Shown one piece after another: positions 32,931-46,000 of a DNA stretch of 64,000 nt. Below the pieces are notes generated by a model. It was not told where the DNA came from. It saw nothing but the letters and a program-made list of their open reading frames with translations, and did no database searches. Position 1 is the stretch's first letter. Every line of letters begins with the position of its first letter. The stretch lies in the NCBI RefSeq assembly GCF_963678975.1, contig NC_089279.1, positions 26,770,004 to 26,834,003 on the forward strand, in the 5' to 3' direction. The DNA comes from Dysidea avara. Lineage: Eukaryota > Porifera > Demospongiae > Dictyoceratida > Dysideidae. The position numbers and the translations under genes were made by a program.

Positions 32931-33404
32931 ACTGTTAAGAGCAGTGTTTTATGGAATATCAACTCTTGATAAGAACACTAATATGATGATAGGTAACCTT
33001 ATACTTGGTAATTTTGAGTGTATTTTTTGTTTACACTGACCATTCAAACAAAAAATTACCAAGAGCTCATGTTACGTTTTAATCTTCAAGCACTTTTCAT
33101 GGTACACCACTTCAAACTCCATTGCAGTCAATACACTAGTTGGTATAGCTGTAACACAGTTTATCATCTTGGCTCTATATATCAGATGAAGTTATGTAGG
33201 CAAGTTAAAAATCATCTCACCAAACTGTTTGCAAACTTGGCAACAGAAAGATTTTTTTCGCTTTTTCAAACCACATGCAGCCTGTCAAAGCCAAACATGC
33301 TATAGCATTACAGAATTCAGTACCAAAAACTGCATATAACTACAAGGAATTTCAAGAGCCACTAATAGAACAAGGCTATTGATTAACTAAAACCGACACC
33401 ATTA
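32931..33404. other. Non-coding stretch
   Basis: Downstream flank of the membrane-protein relic. A 95-residue plus-strand frame at 33018-33305 has no family signature. Confidence 0.3.
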
Positions 33405-33600
33405 TTTTTATTAATTTATTAAGGCTTTACAGCACAAGTGCTGAAGGTCTGTAGAACGCCTGGTCCTACAGCCTGTTTAAAGTTGTTACATAAGTGTGTT
33501 TGAAAAGGTGGAAAAAGAAGAAAAAATCCATGACTGGACCTGGGCAGCCTCGAACTTGCAGCCATTCAATTAACACTCAAACACTTACAGGAGTCTGCCA
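33405..33600 (-). repeat. tRNA-derived SINE
   Basis: On the minus strand a tRNA-like head with B-box-like GCAAGTTCGAGGC (about 33557-33545) is followed by a purine-poor linker. The tail CAGACCTTCAGCACTTGTGC ends in TTAATAAATTAATAAAAATA. Related tails occur at about 60600-60650, 60880-60940 (inverse) and 62738-62780. Confidence 0.6.
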
Positions 33601-34329
33601 GGTGGTCAGGATTATTTTAAACTGCTCGATATTAGCTACATTAAAAGTTTTGCTCGCACACTGTTGACTTAAAAGCAATAGCAAGCAACTGGCTATATTT
33701 TTCCTATAATTATTCTGTAACAGAAAATATTCTACATTAAGTTTCATTCTATAGATACAAGAAGCTTTGTGTAGCTCGTAATGATATATGTACGTATTCT
33801 GTTTGTGATTGATATGGATGGGTGACAAGAGCTCTCTTGTCTATCATTAGCATTTTATCATAGCACTGCATAATAGGGATCTTGGAAGTTAGGGCTTTCT
33901 TGTCAAAGAATATCACCCAAAAACCAGCATGACTTTTCTTTCATGACAACTTGGCAGCATTTAGGTTAGGCATATATACCCAAGACCACAAATGTGTTTA
34001 CAGCTACGTATCTCAAACTCTTCCAGCCAGTCTTTATACAATTTTTTTGCTGTTGTTTAACAGAATTCTCTACTAACTGACTGCTATGCGCTTAATTTTT
34101 TTGTTCAGTTGATGTCACTTAGGCCAAGATGTGCCTTTCCACCACCTGCAGCAACTACAATGCATGCATCATGGACTTGCATTTACTGAATGCTTCATTG
34201 TTTTCCACTACTAGTGCATATGTAGGTGTTTATTCACAATAACACGTCATGGCTACAGAGGCAGTTCTTGTGCTGTTCTGTGTTGTTTGTAATAATTGTA
34301 TAATAGGTAGATATGTTATGGTTTATCAT
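33601..34329. other. Non-coding stretch
   Basis: No gene or repeat boundary recognised. Confidence 0.3.
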
Positions 34330-34951
34330 TAGTGTTGCACCAATAATCGGTTGAATTATCGGTAACAACCGATATTAGTTAATTTTACAAGTATCGGTAT
34401 CGGCTACGAAGCGGAAATAATTTGCCGATTAACCAAAACCCACAATCAATCGTTAAATTTACGGCAATGAACAGGTGAAAGTAAAGAAGGTGGTGAATAT
34501 AGCAGTAAGTGGTTTGTTGTAACTGTTTTGTAACTGTTTTGGCTTGTTTGTTTGCACAAGTATGGTTGCAAGGCTATAGTAGGCTGTGTATATTTATCAG
34601 CCGCCCACGCAATTAGTCGATCACTCTTCACAAAGGGTCTGTAGTCCCACTAAAAACACTGTTTGATAAGCTTAGCTGTTGTATAACTACTTGGCTTCCT
34701 TTTCCATGAAAGGAGATAGTAGCAAAACTGTATAAAACATTGTAAGAATGGGCCGCCCACGCAATTAATTACATTGATTACATTAGCATTACAAATGCAG
34801 TTTATACACATAAACATTAGGTGATTTTCTGCTCCTCCTCCTCTGTTCTGAAGAATTGAAGAATATTGGTAAATATCGGCATATCGGTTACAGGAATAGG
34901 CAAATAATCGGTACCAGCAAATGTGAAAAAATGCATATCGGTGCAACACTA
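34330..34951. mobile_element. hAT-type element (GTTGCACCGAT family)
   Basis: The ends are TAGTGTTGCACCAATAATCG and, inverted, TAGTGTTGCACCGATATGC. Exact 8-bp duplications TTTATCAT lie at 34322-34329 and 34952-34959. The interior has ATCGGTATCGGC near one end and a duplicated CCGCCCACGCAATTA word (about 34600 and 34752). No transposase remains. Confidence 0.9.
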
Positions 34952-34959
34952 TTTATCAT

Positions 34960-35377
34960 ACAGTATACGGTTACCGTAGTACTGTATATTAGGGATACAC
35001 CCATCTCACATGACTTCCCCTTCCCCTTTTGAGTACTGTTCTGTGCCCCTGAAGTAAAGTATCCTAAAGTGAAATGAAACATATCTAGAAATTGTGACAG
35101 ATCCCTAGGCCACTCAAGTTCTGGCCAAACACCGCATTTGGTGCCAAGGCCAGTCCATCTAAGTAGGAAGAAAGTGTTAAGGTTACTATCCAGTTAGGCA
35201 CTGGAGGATGATAAAGCTACTGTACAGTTGTAGATCTAAAAATAGTGTATAGTACATTAACAATGCATAATATACCACACAGCAAAAAGTGGATTTCCAA
35301 TAGTTTCACAAAACACAAAAACACAGGTAACTAATTTTGGGGTAGAAGGATGCATTCATCAATTCTTTTTCATAATC
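34960..35377. other. Non-coding stretch
   Basis: No supported feature between two hAT-type elements. Confidence 0.3.
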
Positions 35378-35382
35378 ACATG

Positions 35383-35801
35383 CAGGGGCGGATCCAGGAG
35401 TTGGCAAGGGGAGGGGCACAAACAGGCTAAGTTGTAGATTGTTGGGTAGAGCAGACTCTCTTGTAATTTTGATCACTCCTTAGTAGGTTGATTTTTGTCA
35501 TGGCCTTTGCAGATGGTTGCGAAGTCTTAAGAATCTGTTAAAAGGCTATGAAAGTCTTAACACCGGCAATACGATAATTATTTTTAGAGGCGCTTAGTAC
35601 GTACGAAGGTGCTGGATGACAGTTTGATAGTTAGTTTTAACAATAAATGGAGGTAATATGCAGTTTCCATGAGTTATATAGATTGAGTTTGGTCTGAGAA
35701 AATGTATAATATTTCTACCAAAAGAAGTACTGCTCTTCCACAGAGGGTGTGGGAGAAGGGGGGGCATTTGCCCCAAATGCCCCATCCTGGATCCGCCATT
35801 G
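35383..35801. mobile_element. hAT5-like MITE (GGCGGATCCAG family)
   Basis: The ends are CAGGGGCGGATCCAGGAG and, inverted, CAATGGCGGATCCAGGATG. The flanking duplication is 5 bp, ACATG, at 35378-35382 and 35802-35806. A second member with a 5-bp duplication is at 48751-49060. Confidence 0.87.
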
Positions 35802-35927
35802 ACATGAAACATTTAACATACCTAATAGATAACTTAAGTTTGATATCAACCAATTCACTAAAGGAAATGACTTGTGCATGCAAAGATTAAAGGGCTTCTA
35901 CTAAGATTGGTAGCTACATTCTCACAA

Positions 35928-36125
35928 CATTGATCGCCACTGAACAAGAGGTATATTAATTGATGCCAAGAAGGTGGTAGACAAGTGTACAAGAAGTCAC
36001 GGTATATATCTGCGCACTATTCAGGAATATTTGGCCTCACTAACATTGATAAAGTATCACCCACCACCCATCATGTACACTGACAAGTAAAACTGTTTGC
36101 CGATGGCATGACTACTGTGGCTATT
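35928..36125 (+). pseudogene. Relic of a lectin last exon
   Basis: DNA from ATCGCCACTG through GATGCCAAGAAGGTGGTAGA and CAGGAATATTTGGCCTCAC matches the middle of the last exon of the tandem lectin genes (compare 61937-62080). Frameshifts, a stop where the Trp of HWTGG is expected, and missing ends make it a fragment. It marks the left edge of the lectin cluster. Confidence 0.75.
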
Positions 36126-36599
36126 TACATGAACCTTGTACAGTAGCTTTTACACATTATAGCTTATGGGACAGTTCAAGGAGTTTTGCATGAACATACC
36201 ATAATGAACATGCCATGATGAACATGCCGTAATGAACATGCCATAATGAACATGCCATCATGAAGACTATGCTCAATCCCATTATATCAGGAGACTCAGG
36301 TGGCCAATGAAAAATTTTCTAGATGTACATAAGGTGTTCTAAAAGTGATACTTTCAGCCTCAGTGTGTAGATACACCAAATGAAACTCTAGGGGGTCTCA
36401 TGCTCCTCTAGGAAACTTTACTTTTGAGATGCTATTTGGAGGCTATGTAGGTGCTAGTTATCTGACAGTGTTCAGGCAATGTTAGATCAGACCAATTTTT
36501 CAAATTTTATGTATGTTTTTTTTTCATTTTAGTTAGAAAGTGGCAAGGCTCTTGCCTCACTTAATTGCTACTCTGATGCTCTTATATAATCATTGCACT

Positions 36600-36790
36600 T
36601 TATCACTACCCTGCCAGGGACCACTTACCAAAAGCTTAAGCCTGTACAGCAGAGAATAAAAACTTAACACTAAATCTATGTTAACTGAATGCAGAAAAAA
36701 TCCCAGACCAGGTGACTTGAACCACAGACAGTTTGCAGTCTAGCTACCTGATGAGCCACATGGGATCCAAGATTTCTTATATTACTATGC
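36600..36790 (-). repeat. tRNA-Cys-like SINE relic
   Basis: On the minus strand a tRNA-like head reads GTGGCTCATCAGGTAGCTAG (A box region), anticodon loop CTGCAAA (GCA) and GTGGTTCAAGTCAC (B box), followed by GGGATTTTTT. The body continues to about 36600. The acceptor stem pairs only partly, so it is a SINE rather than a tRNA gene. Confidence 0.55.
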
Positions 36791-36950
36791 CTGCAATGCT
36801 TAGCACATTCCATCTACCACACATTGCTAGCACTGCATGTATAGAAACCTTTAAAATACTAAACTAACAACTCCTACATGCACACCAACTCCCTAGTAAA
36901 ACCAAACAAAGTAACCATTGTTCAATTGTAGTGTATCTTTGACAGTCAAC

Positions 36951-39900
36951 ATGAAGTTACCAGTGGCTCTTCTTGTAGTAGTGCTGCTTAAATTGAGGTA
37001 AGGAATTTATTAGCAACTATGGTATAGTATTGTAACAAACAAACTTTACAATAAAGTCAAGCTACAAGAATAGATTCACAAGATGAAACTGTTAGCAAGG
37101 TATATGATTGTTATGTGTTTAATAGTAACACACCATGCCTCACTCTATTATAGCGTTCCACTACCACTACTCCTACTAAACAGTGTACTCGTGATAATGA
37201 CGCAGAAAGTGTTTACAATCCAGCTAATCCTTCAGTTATTTGGATATGTAAGAACACAACATGGACCCCATTTGAGTAAGTTAACCACCTACAAGAGTGA
37301 CTTTAACAAAACTTATACAGGTTGGTAGCATCAGCTGGGAAAACTAAGGAACAGAGTGCTACAAACTGTAAACAGATTAAAGAAGAATTGTCTACTACTG
37401 ACAAATGTGCCAACCAACGTACTGAAAGTGGTGTATACTGGGTACAGGATATACAGGTGTGTTGTGATAGTTACTAATCAAGAGTGAATACTATATATGT
37501 GAAACAGAAAGTGCATGAGTATAATGGCAAATCTTGGCCTGCGATTTGGCATTGATATTTCATAACCACTACTCAGAGGAAAACTAATATGATAAAACAT
37601 TATTATAGGCATTCAATGAGTCATCAGATATGATTTATATAGCAAAGAAATGCAACCAGATTTGAGATCAGTAACCTGGCTTCCACACACACAAAATTAA
37701 ACTCACATTTTAACCAGAAATATGAATGGATTGCTGGCCTAATACACTAACATAATATTATTCCACTCTATCTTTTCTTCACAACCAGTGAGTATAGTTC
37801 CTGTTCCAGACCTTGTGAAAGCAATGAGTGGAGGTTTGGCACTATTAAATGCCCATGCATAGCTTTAATATGTTGGAATGGTGTGTAGTGAGCTGTAAAG
37901 CCTTGAAGAGCTGGCCAATTCTGATTTCCTTCATTTGGGAGTGATTTTATTGCAAAGAGGGTTTATGGAGAGCCCAAATTGGATCTCTAAATTCCATTAG
38001 TTTTCTCACTTTGTTTTATAGACTACTGTACTATATTAAGCCCACCCAAAACAGTTTTGATATCAGAAACTTATACACTCACACAGTGATCATGATAGCT
38101 AATAAATAGATAAATAATTGGTACAAATTTTAGCTTTATGCACTGTGAAGTTACTACAACTGAAATGATAACCTGAAACTGCCATACGTATGCTAATAAA
38201 GGTTCATATGTCAAAGTCAGGTTTTGTCAAATTTGTTGATATTTGATTGATATTCATTGATTCATTGTTGACTTATTAATTTTTGGGACTAACCAATTTT
38301 GATAAAATTAATTTTACTGTTGTGAAGAGGCTGTCCTTTTTTGGAGACATAATACTAATGGTAGGGACCTCGGATCAGAAATTGTCCTTTACAAAGAGGT
38401 TTATGTGTTCTTTACATGCATGGAGGGTCCTTTAACAAACGTTCCACTATAGACCAATTATTTTCATGTCGCCTCTGATAATCTTTGCCAGAGGATGATG
38501 AAATCAATGTTCTGACTAATAGGGTGGAAATGTTAATTTCTGGCACTTGAAGCACAAAACAACAAGCAAATATCAACCATGCACGCTGTTAAATGGTGTC
38601 CATGTTACATATAACAAATGTTGGTAGGTAAGTAGAATTCTAAGGAATGAGAAAATAACAGGAACGAAATGTGAGAAGGGGGACCAACTGCAGAAAATGC
38701 TTGATAAAAGTCATCATGTCAATATATAAATGGATTTTCTCTGCAGCATTTCTGGATGCCTAGCCAGTATATACTGGCTAACTTGTTGACTGTCAGTAAC
38801 AGTGTGAACAGATATTTCCTTTTCTTAAAATATTTGGATCTTCTACATGTTTAAAGTTTCAGAGAAGTACCTTTCTGTGTATGTATATAGTTCATAATGT
38901 TCACCTGTTACTTCAGGGTAGAAGCCACATGATGGGGTATGCAGCAGTATGCCTGTTGAGCTGGATGCTATTAGAGTTCTGTCACTTTTTGCTTATTAAG
39001 TAAATGTTCAGAGTTATGTATAGCTAGGTGGTATAGTATCTACAATTCTTAGTAGTTGCTAACTCTGTAATTTATTGCTGAATTATAACTTAACTTTGTG
39101 ACATGACTCTGGATAAGTGATAAAGCTACACTGTAAAGCAACAAAATGTTCCAGGCGTACATGATGTAACTGTCAGCATGGTTATGTTAGCTGATTTTTG
39201 CTTTACAAATGTACAAAGACTGCAAATTAAAGAAGTTTTAATTACATGAGGGAGTAGGATAACTAACACATAAAATTGGAAAAAAGAACAGAGAAATAAT
39301 GACACTAGTAAATTGCTGTTATCAGACTTCTAATTTAGCTCTAAAAACACTATTGGTTTTGATCTATTCTCTCAAATTCTTGACTGTTTTATTGGAATAT
39401 TGCAGGGTGACTGCTCTATTAGAGTGCTTCAAATGTTTTATCAATGCTGCTAAGAAGCATTTTGGTGTAAAATCAATTCCATATAATTATTGACATGATG
39501 GTCTCTATAGAGGAATGACTGGATTTATAATTTAACCATTGGTTCCCATATTTTATTCTGTTCAACATAAGCCCTATGACTCTTAATACTTAATGTTTTT
39601 CTCAACAACTTTTCAGTACTACTGTAGTGACTGATATCAATGACATTACAAATAGAGTTATGAAAAATTTGAATATCAGTATGATTTTAACTATTATTAG
39701 CTACACTCACAACATTTTTTGTTTTCTTTACTACCTTGCTGGATAGCTACACCATTAGGTGCAGAAGTCAAAGATCATTGTATGTAGCTATGCATTTCTT
39801 AATGGTGCTTATAAGTTAACAGTCACTAGCTATATTGGATATATAACTAAAAATATTTCAAAAGTCAAAACTGTATAACAAAAAAAATTGGTAGCTATAG

Positions 39901-41201
39901 GAAACCAGTGTTTAAACTATCAGTACTTTGTTGAAGCCATTCCTTCATATTGGTAATACACACATACAACTACCATAATAGCACATCGTGTTATTTCATT
40001 TACAAGATTAAAAAAGACAGCTCTTGACTGGCTGTTTACTTTTATGATTTTAACTATATGTATACTTGATAAATGGAAGTTACATCACCCATGAATATTT
40101 CTGCTCCTACATCAAAAATTCTCCTACAGTAGAATCATTGAACAAGTCTGAAGTGATGTAGTAGTCACATACTTTTGTCAGTTGCTTCCAGTATTTTGGT
40201 GTTTGGCTTATTAATAAAATATCGCAGCCACCAATTATCACATGATACATGGTGGCTTGGTTCTACTGATGCAGGGTTCTGCGGTTCTCCTATATTTTTT
40301 TTTACAATAGGACCACTGATATGTACAGTCAACTTATAAGGTTTGAAAAACTGCGGGTTCCTGACTTAAAGTCACAAAATTTGTACAGCTATCTGATCAA
40401 TCATAGTATAACCTGATTCACACCTCACATTAATCTTCAGTTGGAGGTTACTCTCGAAATGAGGAAAAACTGGAACCCAAGTTTACTTTCTTAGATTTGG
40501 ATCAATATATGGTACAACCTCCCAATAAACATGCATTGTATGTCAATTCATCGCTAAGTCCATGTGTTTGAAAGACCATATGATGCACAAATTTACAAAA
40601 TTTTTCTTACCAAATCTTATTGAGTGCTCTTGATATATGGTATATTTTTCAGATCTACTGTGATATGAATACCAGTGGTGGGGGATGGACTCTTGTTTGG
40701 AAACACACTTACATGAAATACAAAACACTATACAAAAACATGTTCTACTACTCTAAATATTACCAATCGTGTGCCATGAATGATACTGAACAGGGATGGT
40801 GTAACATACCGAACAAAACTCGTTTCAACCCCACTGAACAAATGATAGTAGCATATCACAAAGGAACAATAGTTTATGCATATAAAGGTTATTTCAATCG
40901 CAACATCGATTACCACTGGACTGGAGCTATACTACTTGATGCTAAGATGGTAATAGATCAGTGTACAAGAAGTGACACTACAGGAGCAACACCAGCTCCA
41001 TCTGTACATACTACAGGAATTCTGGGCCTCAGCTTTGATAAAAAATCGCCCAGTAACCATTATGAGAATTGTGATACCTATCATGAAGGAACAACACTGA
41101 CAGCCCCTAAAGAATGCCGATGGCACAATTGCCGTCTTCCTTCCTCTATTTCTAGCAAACAAACAGACACTGATATGGCTGTGGCTATATTTGTCCGTTA
41201 G
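36951..41201 (+). CDS. Secreted fibrinogen/intelectin-like lectin 1 (five exons)
   Basis: Exons: 36951-36997, 37057-37099, 37154-37275, 37321-37456 and 40653-41201, all with GT-AG introns in phases 2, 0, 2, 0. They total 897 nt, or 298 residues. Exon 1 is a signal peptide (MKLPVALLVVVLLKL). Exon 3 carries a two-cysteine module (KQCTRDNDAE, VIWICKNTTWTPF). Exon 4 has NCKQIKEEL and ESGVYWVQDIQ. Exon 5 continues IYCDMNTSGGGWTLVWKHTY, the classic opening of fibrinogen-related and intelectin domains. Then come WCNIPNKTRFNPTEQMIVAY, YFNRNIDYHWTG, the Cys-rich KECRWHNCRLPSSISS and terminal VAIFVR. Seven cysteines lie in exon 5. A secreted carbohydrate-binding role is inferred from the family; ligand residues cannot be assigned here. 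The 3.2-kb intron 4 contains no recognised gene. Confidence 0.88.
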
Positions 41202-42211
41202 CTGTTTTTGTTGAGCTAGCAACTGCTGTTGATCTGTGTAAAAGTAACATTGAAATGTGTACAATGTAAAGTATATTGTGTGTTAAACATTTATTTAGGA
41301 TATAGTTGAATTTCAAACTTGGGTCTAGTTTGTACTGTACATCTCAATCAATGCAGTGACTATTCAAACTCCACTATCCAATGCTCAAAAATGATGCTTA
41401 AGCTCATACTTTTAAAATTGATTGTTTAGTGCAGCTATAGCTACTATTCAAGATACATAGTAAATACAGCTGCTGATTAAATAAATGACAGCTAGCTAAA
41501 TATTAGCCACAGACAAATTGAGCAGACATATGATTATTGTGTGCTGTACTCCATGATTCTGGCTATGTAACAAAGAGAAGAAACTGAACATTAGTTGAAA
41601 TTGCCACTTTACTTGCAAACAACTATATTGGTGATGTGTATAGCTCCATGTTCGCTTGGTAAGTAATATCTGAGAGGAGTAATCATGCAAACACGCAATA
41701 TCAATATTTTCTTTTATATATCGCACAGCAGTTGCCATTTGGCCACTTGTTATCATGCTACAGTTTGTTATCACATAGAATATAAGCACTATTTTTATGA
41801 TTACAATTTAATCTATATTGGTACATTTGGGGTCACCCAGAGGAAGGGGGGGAACTGGGGGATTTGCCCTACATGATGAGCAGCTGAAAAGTTTTTCTTA
41901 AATTTAGCAAACCAAAAATAATACGTTGATCAGTACTCAATTAAAACACTTATCACATAGTGGAAGGTCAGAGTTGAGCAATTCAAAGGTTAACACACAG
42001 ATACTGTATACAGGCACATGTTTGTACTGTATTAGTTCTCCAGCCACATGCTTGTCTGCAGTCAGAAATGGGTCCAGAGTTTTAAAATGGACGATTCCAC
42101 TCTTCCTTTGGAGCATGGTTTATTGTAGCTTCAGTCTAGCTACCTGATAGTAGTAATATATATAGTTCATAAAACAATGTACCATTGTTAACTCTTACCA
42201 CTAAGCCTTTA

Positions 42212-42448
42212 CACTGCTTGAAGGTTCTTAGTTTACTAATTTGTTAAGATGCCTTACTGTAGTTATACTGATAGTAAAGTGTCAGTAAACTTAAGTATAT
42301 GGAACATAATTATTTTACTAAGTTTTAAACTCTCAGTAAAACATCAGTGAATGCGGGTTTACTGAAAAATTACTAAAATAACAAACAATTAACTGTTCCA
42401 TATACTGGGGGTATACCACTGTAGTAAACTAAGATACTTCAAGCAGTG
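42212..42448. mobile_element. PIF/Harbinger-like MITE, copy 1
   Basis: The ends are CACTGCTTGAAGGTTCTTAG and, inverted, CACTGCTTGAAGTATCTTAG. The flanks are 3-bp TTA at 42209-42211 and 42449-42451. It is a non-coding 237-bp element that shares its interior with 53660-53910. It lies between lectin genes 1 and 2. Confidence 0.8.
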
Positions 42449-42539
42449 TTAGAAATGTACTGAAGCCCAAAACAATAATTATTTTAGAGGTGCTTATTAA
42501 TATGCATAAAGATCTAGTAGATATACATGATTTTGCAGT

Positions 42540-43020
42540 AAAGAAAGGTAAAATGACTGTATTGTCACTTAAGTCAACAGCATGACAATGTAATCTTTCA
42601 TTGCGGAATAGAAATTCAATAACCTATTAGAAACAGATCATAAACAAATACATGCAAAGACCACATTGCCATCCTAAAAAGTTTTAATAGTATTTATTTC
42701 ATTGCATATTTGGTAACAATTTCTTGACTTTCACAGGAAACTGCAAAAATGTTAACAGAGCTAGGCTACCCAAAGAAACAACCAACAACAAAGTGATACA
42801 CAATGTAGTTATGATCTCTATTTTTCTATTTATAGCGATCTGGACATAACCAAAATAATTCAATACCAAATACCCAATGATCCGTCCACTGTCCATTGAT
42901 CATGCTACATACCAGTGTGGGAGGCTCAATTGACTAAACAGCTGCTGCACAAATTCCACCCATTGGCCCATCGTATAGCCAAACAAAAGGACTAAATATT
43001 TTGGTAGTAGTAGTAGTAGT
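42540..43020 (+). promoter_or_regulatory. Conserved upstream block of lectin gene 2
   Basis: Segments match DNA upstream of lectin gene 4 and an orphan copy. TCTTTCATTGCGGAATAGAA (about 42594) recurs at about 56950, and CCATTGGCCCATC (about 42959) resembles CCAATGGCCCATC at about 58675 upstream of gene 4. It ends about 50 bp before the ATG and probably holds the promoter. No TATA box position can be fixed. Confidence 0.4.
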
Positions 43021-43047
43021 AGTATTTGAGTGCCTTTTCTTGTCAAC

Positions 43048-46000
43048 ATGAAGATAGCAGCTCTACTTATTGTAACAGTGCTGTTTACATCAAGGTACAT
43101 AAGAGCATTTAAAATTGTACATACTCAGTATAGTTTTACAATTAGCCAAACTACAGCATCAGATCCACAAGATGGACTAGTGTCAGCTGTCAGCAAGGTG
43201 AATATATACATTACTTGCATGTGGTATGCAGGAAGACAGAAGATTGCATATAGAATAGATTATTACGTATTTCTGTGTTTAGCGTTCCACTGTTCCTACA
43301 AAACATTGCACTAGTGAAAATGATGCAGAAAGCATTTACAATACAACTGATCCTTTAGTAATTTGGATATGCAAGAGCAAGATATGGTCCCCATTTGAGT
43401 AAGTTAACTAGCAAAAGAATTAAATTAAACAAAGCTTGTATGTACAGGTTGGTACCATCTGCAGGAAAAACTAAGGAACACAGTGCCACAAACTGTAAGG
43501 AAATTAAAGATTTGTTGTCTGCTACCAATTGTACCAGATCTCCTGAAAGTGGAGTGTACTGGGTACAGCATATGCAGGTGATTTATAAAATATAGACATT
43601 AGGGCCAAGAAATGTAGTGATTATAATTAATTAGATTGCACACTATCTATAGCTCTACAATTTCTTTAGCTATAGTGACCTCTTGTGGGCTACAGAATGA
43701 TTTCCATGTTATGTCAAGTCTCTGCTTCATGCTTGTTTTATTTGAGGACAAAAATAGGGACCCGCCGATTATGCTAGCATAATTATGAGCATAATAGGTG
43801 CCTGAAAGCATTAAGCATAATGCTAGCATAATAGGTAGAATATTTGTGTAATAGTATGAATTCTAGCTTATTAAAATAGTTTATCACAGAAAGATCGATA
43901 TACTCTAATAGAACAATCAGTAACTCTAATAGAACAATTAAATAGCTGACTGTTCTATTAGAGTATATCGATCTTTTCTGTGATATGCAGTAAGTTAGTG
44001 TTTCAGCCACTTATCATTTATCCATAAACTGAAAATTATTAGCAGAGCATGAGAACTGAGGCATAAATAATTGAGCATAATTTGAGCATAATAGGTAAGT
44101 ATTGAGCATAAATTTGAGCATATAATAGGTAAATTTTTGAGCAGTGCAGCATAGCATAATAGGTAAAATTATGAGCATAATCGGCGGGTCCCTAGACAAA
44201 AAGAATGTAGGAATGTGTCTTAAACTAGCCAAGAGTAGTATGATGGGGTTTATCGAGGCTACAAATATAGAGAACTGAACATCCACAAGAAAACATTGGA
44301 TTTACAAACCATAATATAGAAACTGTTCTAACCTTCCCTGAAGTGGTACAAATGTAAGTAAGATTTATCATGCCTTCATTTCTCGTTTTATTTGAGGACA
44401 GAAATGCATGGCAGCCTATGGTGCTAACAAACATTTTGATTGATTTTATTGAAACAACCTATACAAAAAATGAAACAGAAACTCGTGGCAACATAGAAAC
44501 CATGCATGCCCAAGGTGCAAGCCATCTTGTATAGATTGGAAACCTAAAATGAAAGCTACCATAAATAAGTTTCCTTGTTTCCCATCAACTTAAGAACAAT
44601 CAGGCAATGAACGTGGTCAGCTACACCCCATGCCATAATATTATTATTTGGTGATCCTTCAAAACGACAATGCACTGTCCACTAGTTTCAAACAACAGAC
44701 TAGCTACAGTGGATGTTTTGATTTTAAGCATTTCATAAGTGTAGCTAACAGAAAGCAACAAAGCACTTTCCCAGACATGAAGTAGCATAGTAACACTTTT
44801 CATAGAAGTTTGGATCCTAAAAATGCCTCCCAGTAAATACAGTGGCTTTGAGTTCTATACTAGTGGCTGACTGCTCTATTAGAGTACCTCAATCTGTAAT
44901 GCAAACTAAAGACAAAGTTGTATACAGGCAGGTGGCACTGTGGCAGGAAACAAGGAATTAATAAACGTGACCGGGCCTACAAAAATAGGGCATGTGGACA
45001 CAAACTACACCCCATCACATAACATGTCATATCTCAGTATTGGGATAGAATATTTTCATTCTGTAACTTGTATTGTAAAGCCAACTGCATGGTGAATAAG
45101 TGCTCAAAATTTCACGGCTACAGAGTCATGGAATACAACGTTATGACACATCAAAGTTTGAAAAAGTAGGCAATTTTAATGTGCCCACATCAGGCCACAT
45201 GCCCTATTATCGCAAGCCCAATCACAAATGTTACCTATAATTGTGAGAATTCAATAATTATTTTTCATTTTACCAGCAAATACACTACTTGTATGAAAGA
45301 TACAGTACAGATGTTGCTAGCTGCAGTACTTGATGTTAAATAAGTGTTCCTGTCAGCACTGAACAAACTTTTACTATATCCACAGAGTTACTAGGGAATA
45401 AAGTTGCACAAATTTTAGTTCTTGAGCACTCTAGTATTAAAACGACACGACAACAGAATGGACTCGGTGTAATATATCCTGAAGAAGCCTTCACACAATG
45501 AGAACTATGGTTTAGTGTGAAAATAAGCCACCATATATGCTACATATTATGACATGTCCCTACAAAAACACAGGTTACTGACTCACCATGCAGGTAGTGT
45601 AGGATAACATGACAACACCATGCTTGTGCACTTCATTTACCACCAACGCATTTCTTATACAGATCTACTGTGACATGACAATTGATGGTGGAGGATGGAC
45701 TCTTGTTTGGCAACACACTTACATGAAGTACAATCCACTTTATACTAACATGTTCTACTACTCTGACTACAATCAACCTTGTGTCAAGGATGCTAGTCAT
45801 CAGGAATGGTGCAATGTACCTAACAAAACTCGTTTCAACCCCACTGAACAAATGATGGTAGCATATCACAAAGGAACAATAGTTTTTGCATATAAAGGTT
45901 ATTTCAATCGCAATATTGATTACCACTGGACAGGAGGTATACTACTTGATCCTAAGAAGGTAGTAGACAAGTGTACAAGAAGTAATGGAGTTCCACCAGC

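Noticed and set aside
40932-41264. Antisense ORFs over lectin last exons (also 40728-40916, 45633-45926, 61652-61945)
   Set aside because: They are shadows of the coding strand. The sense exons have splice signals and family motifs, and the antisense frames are similar to each other only because the sense exons are.
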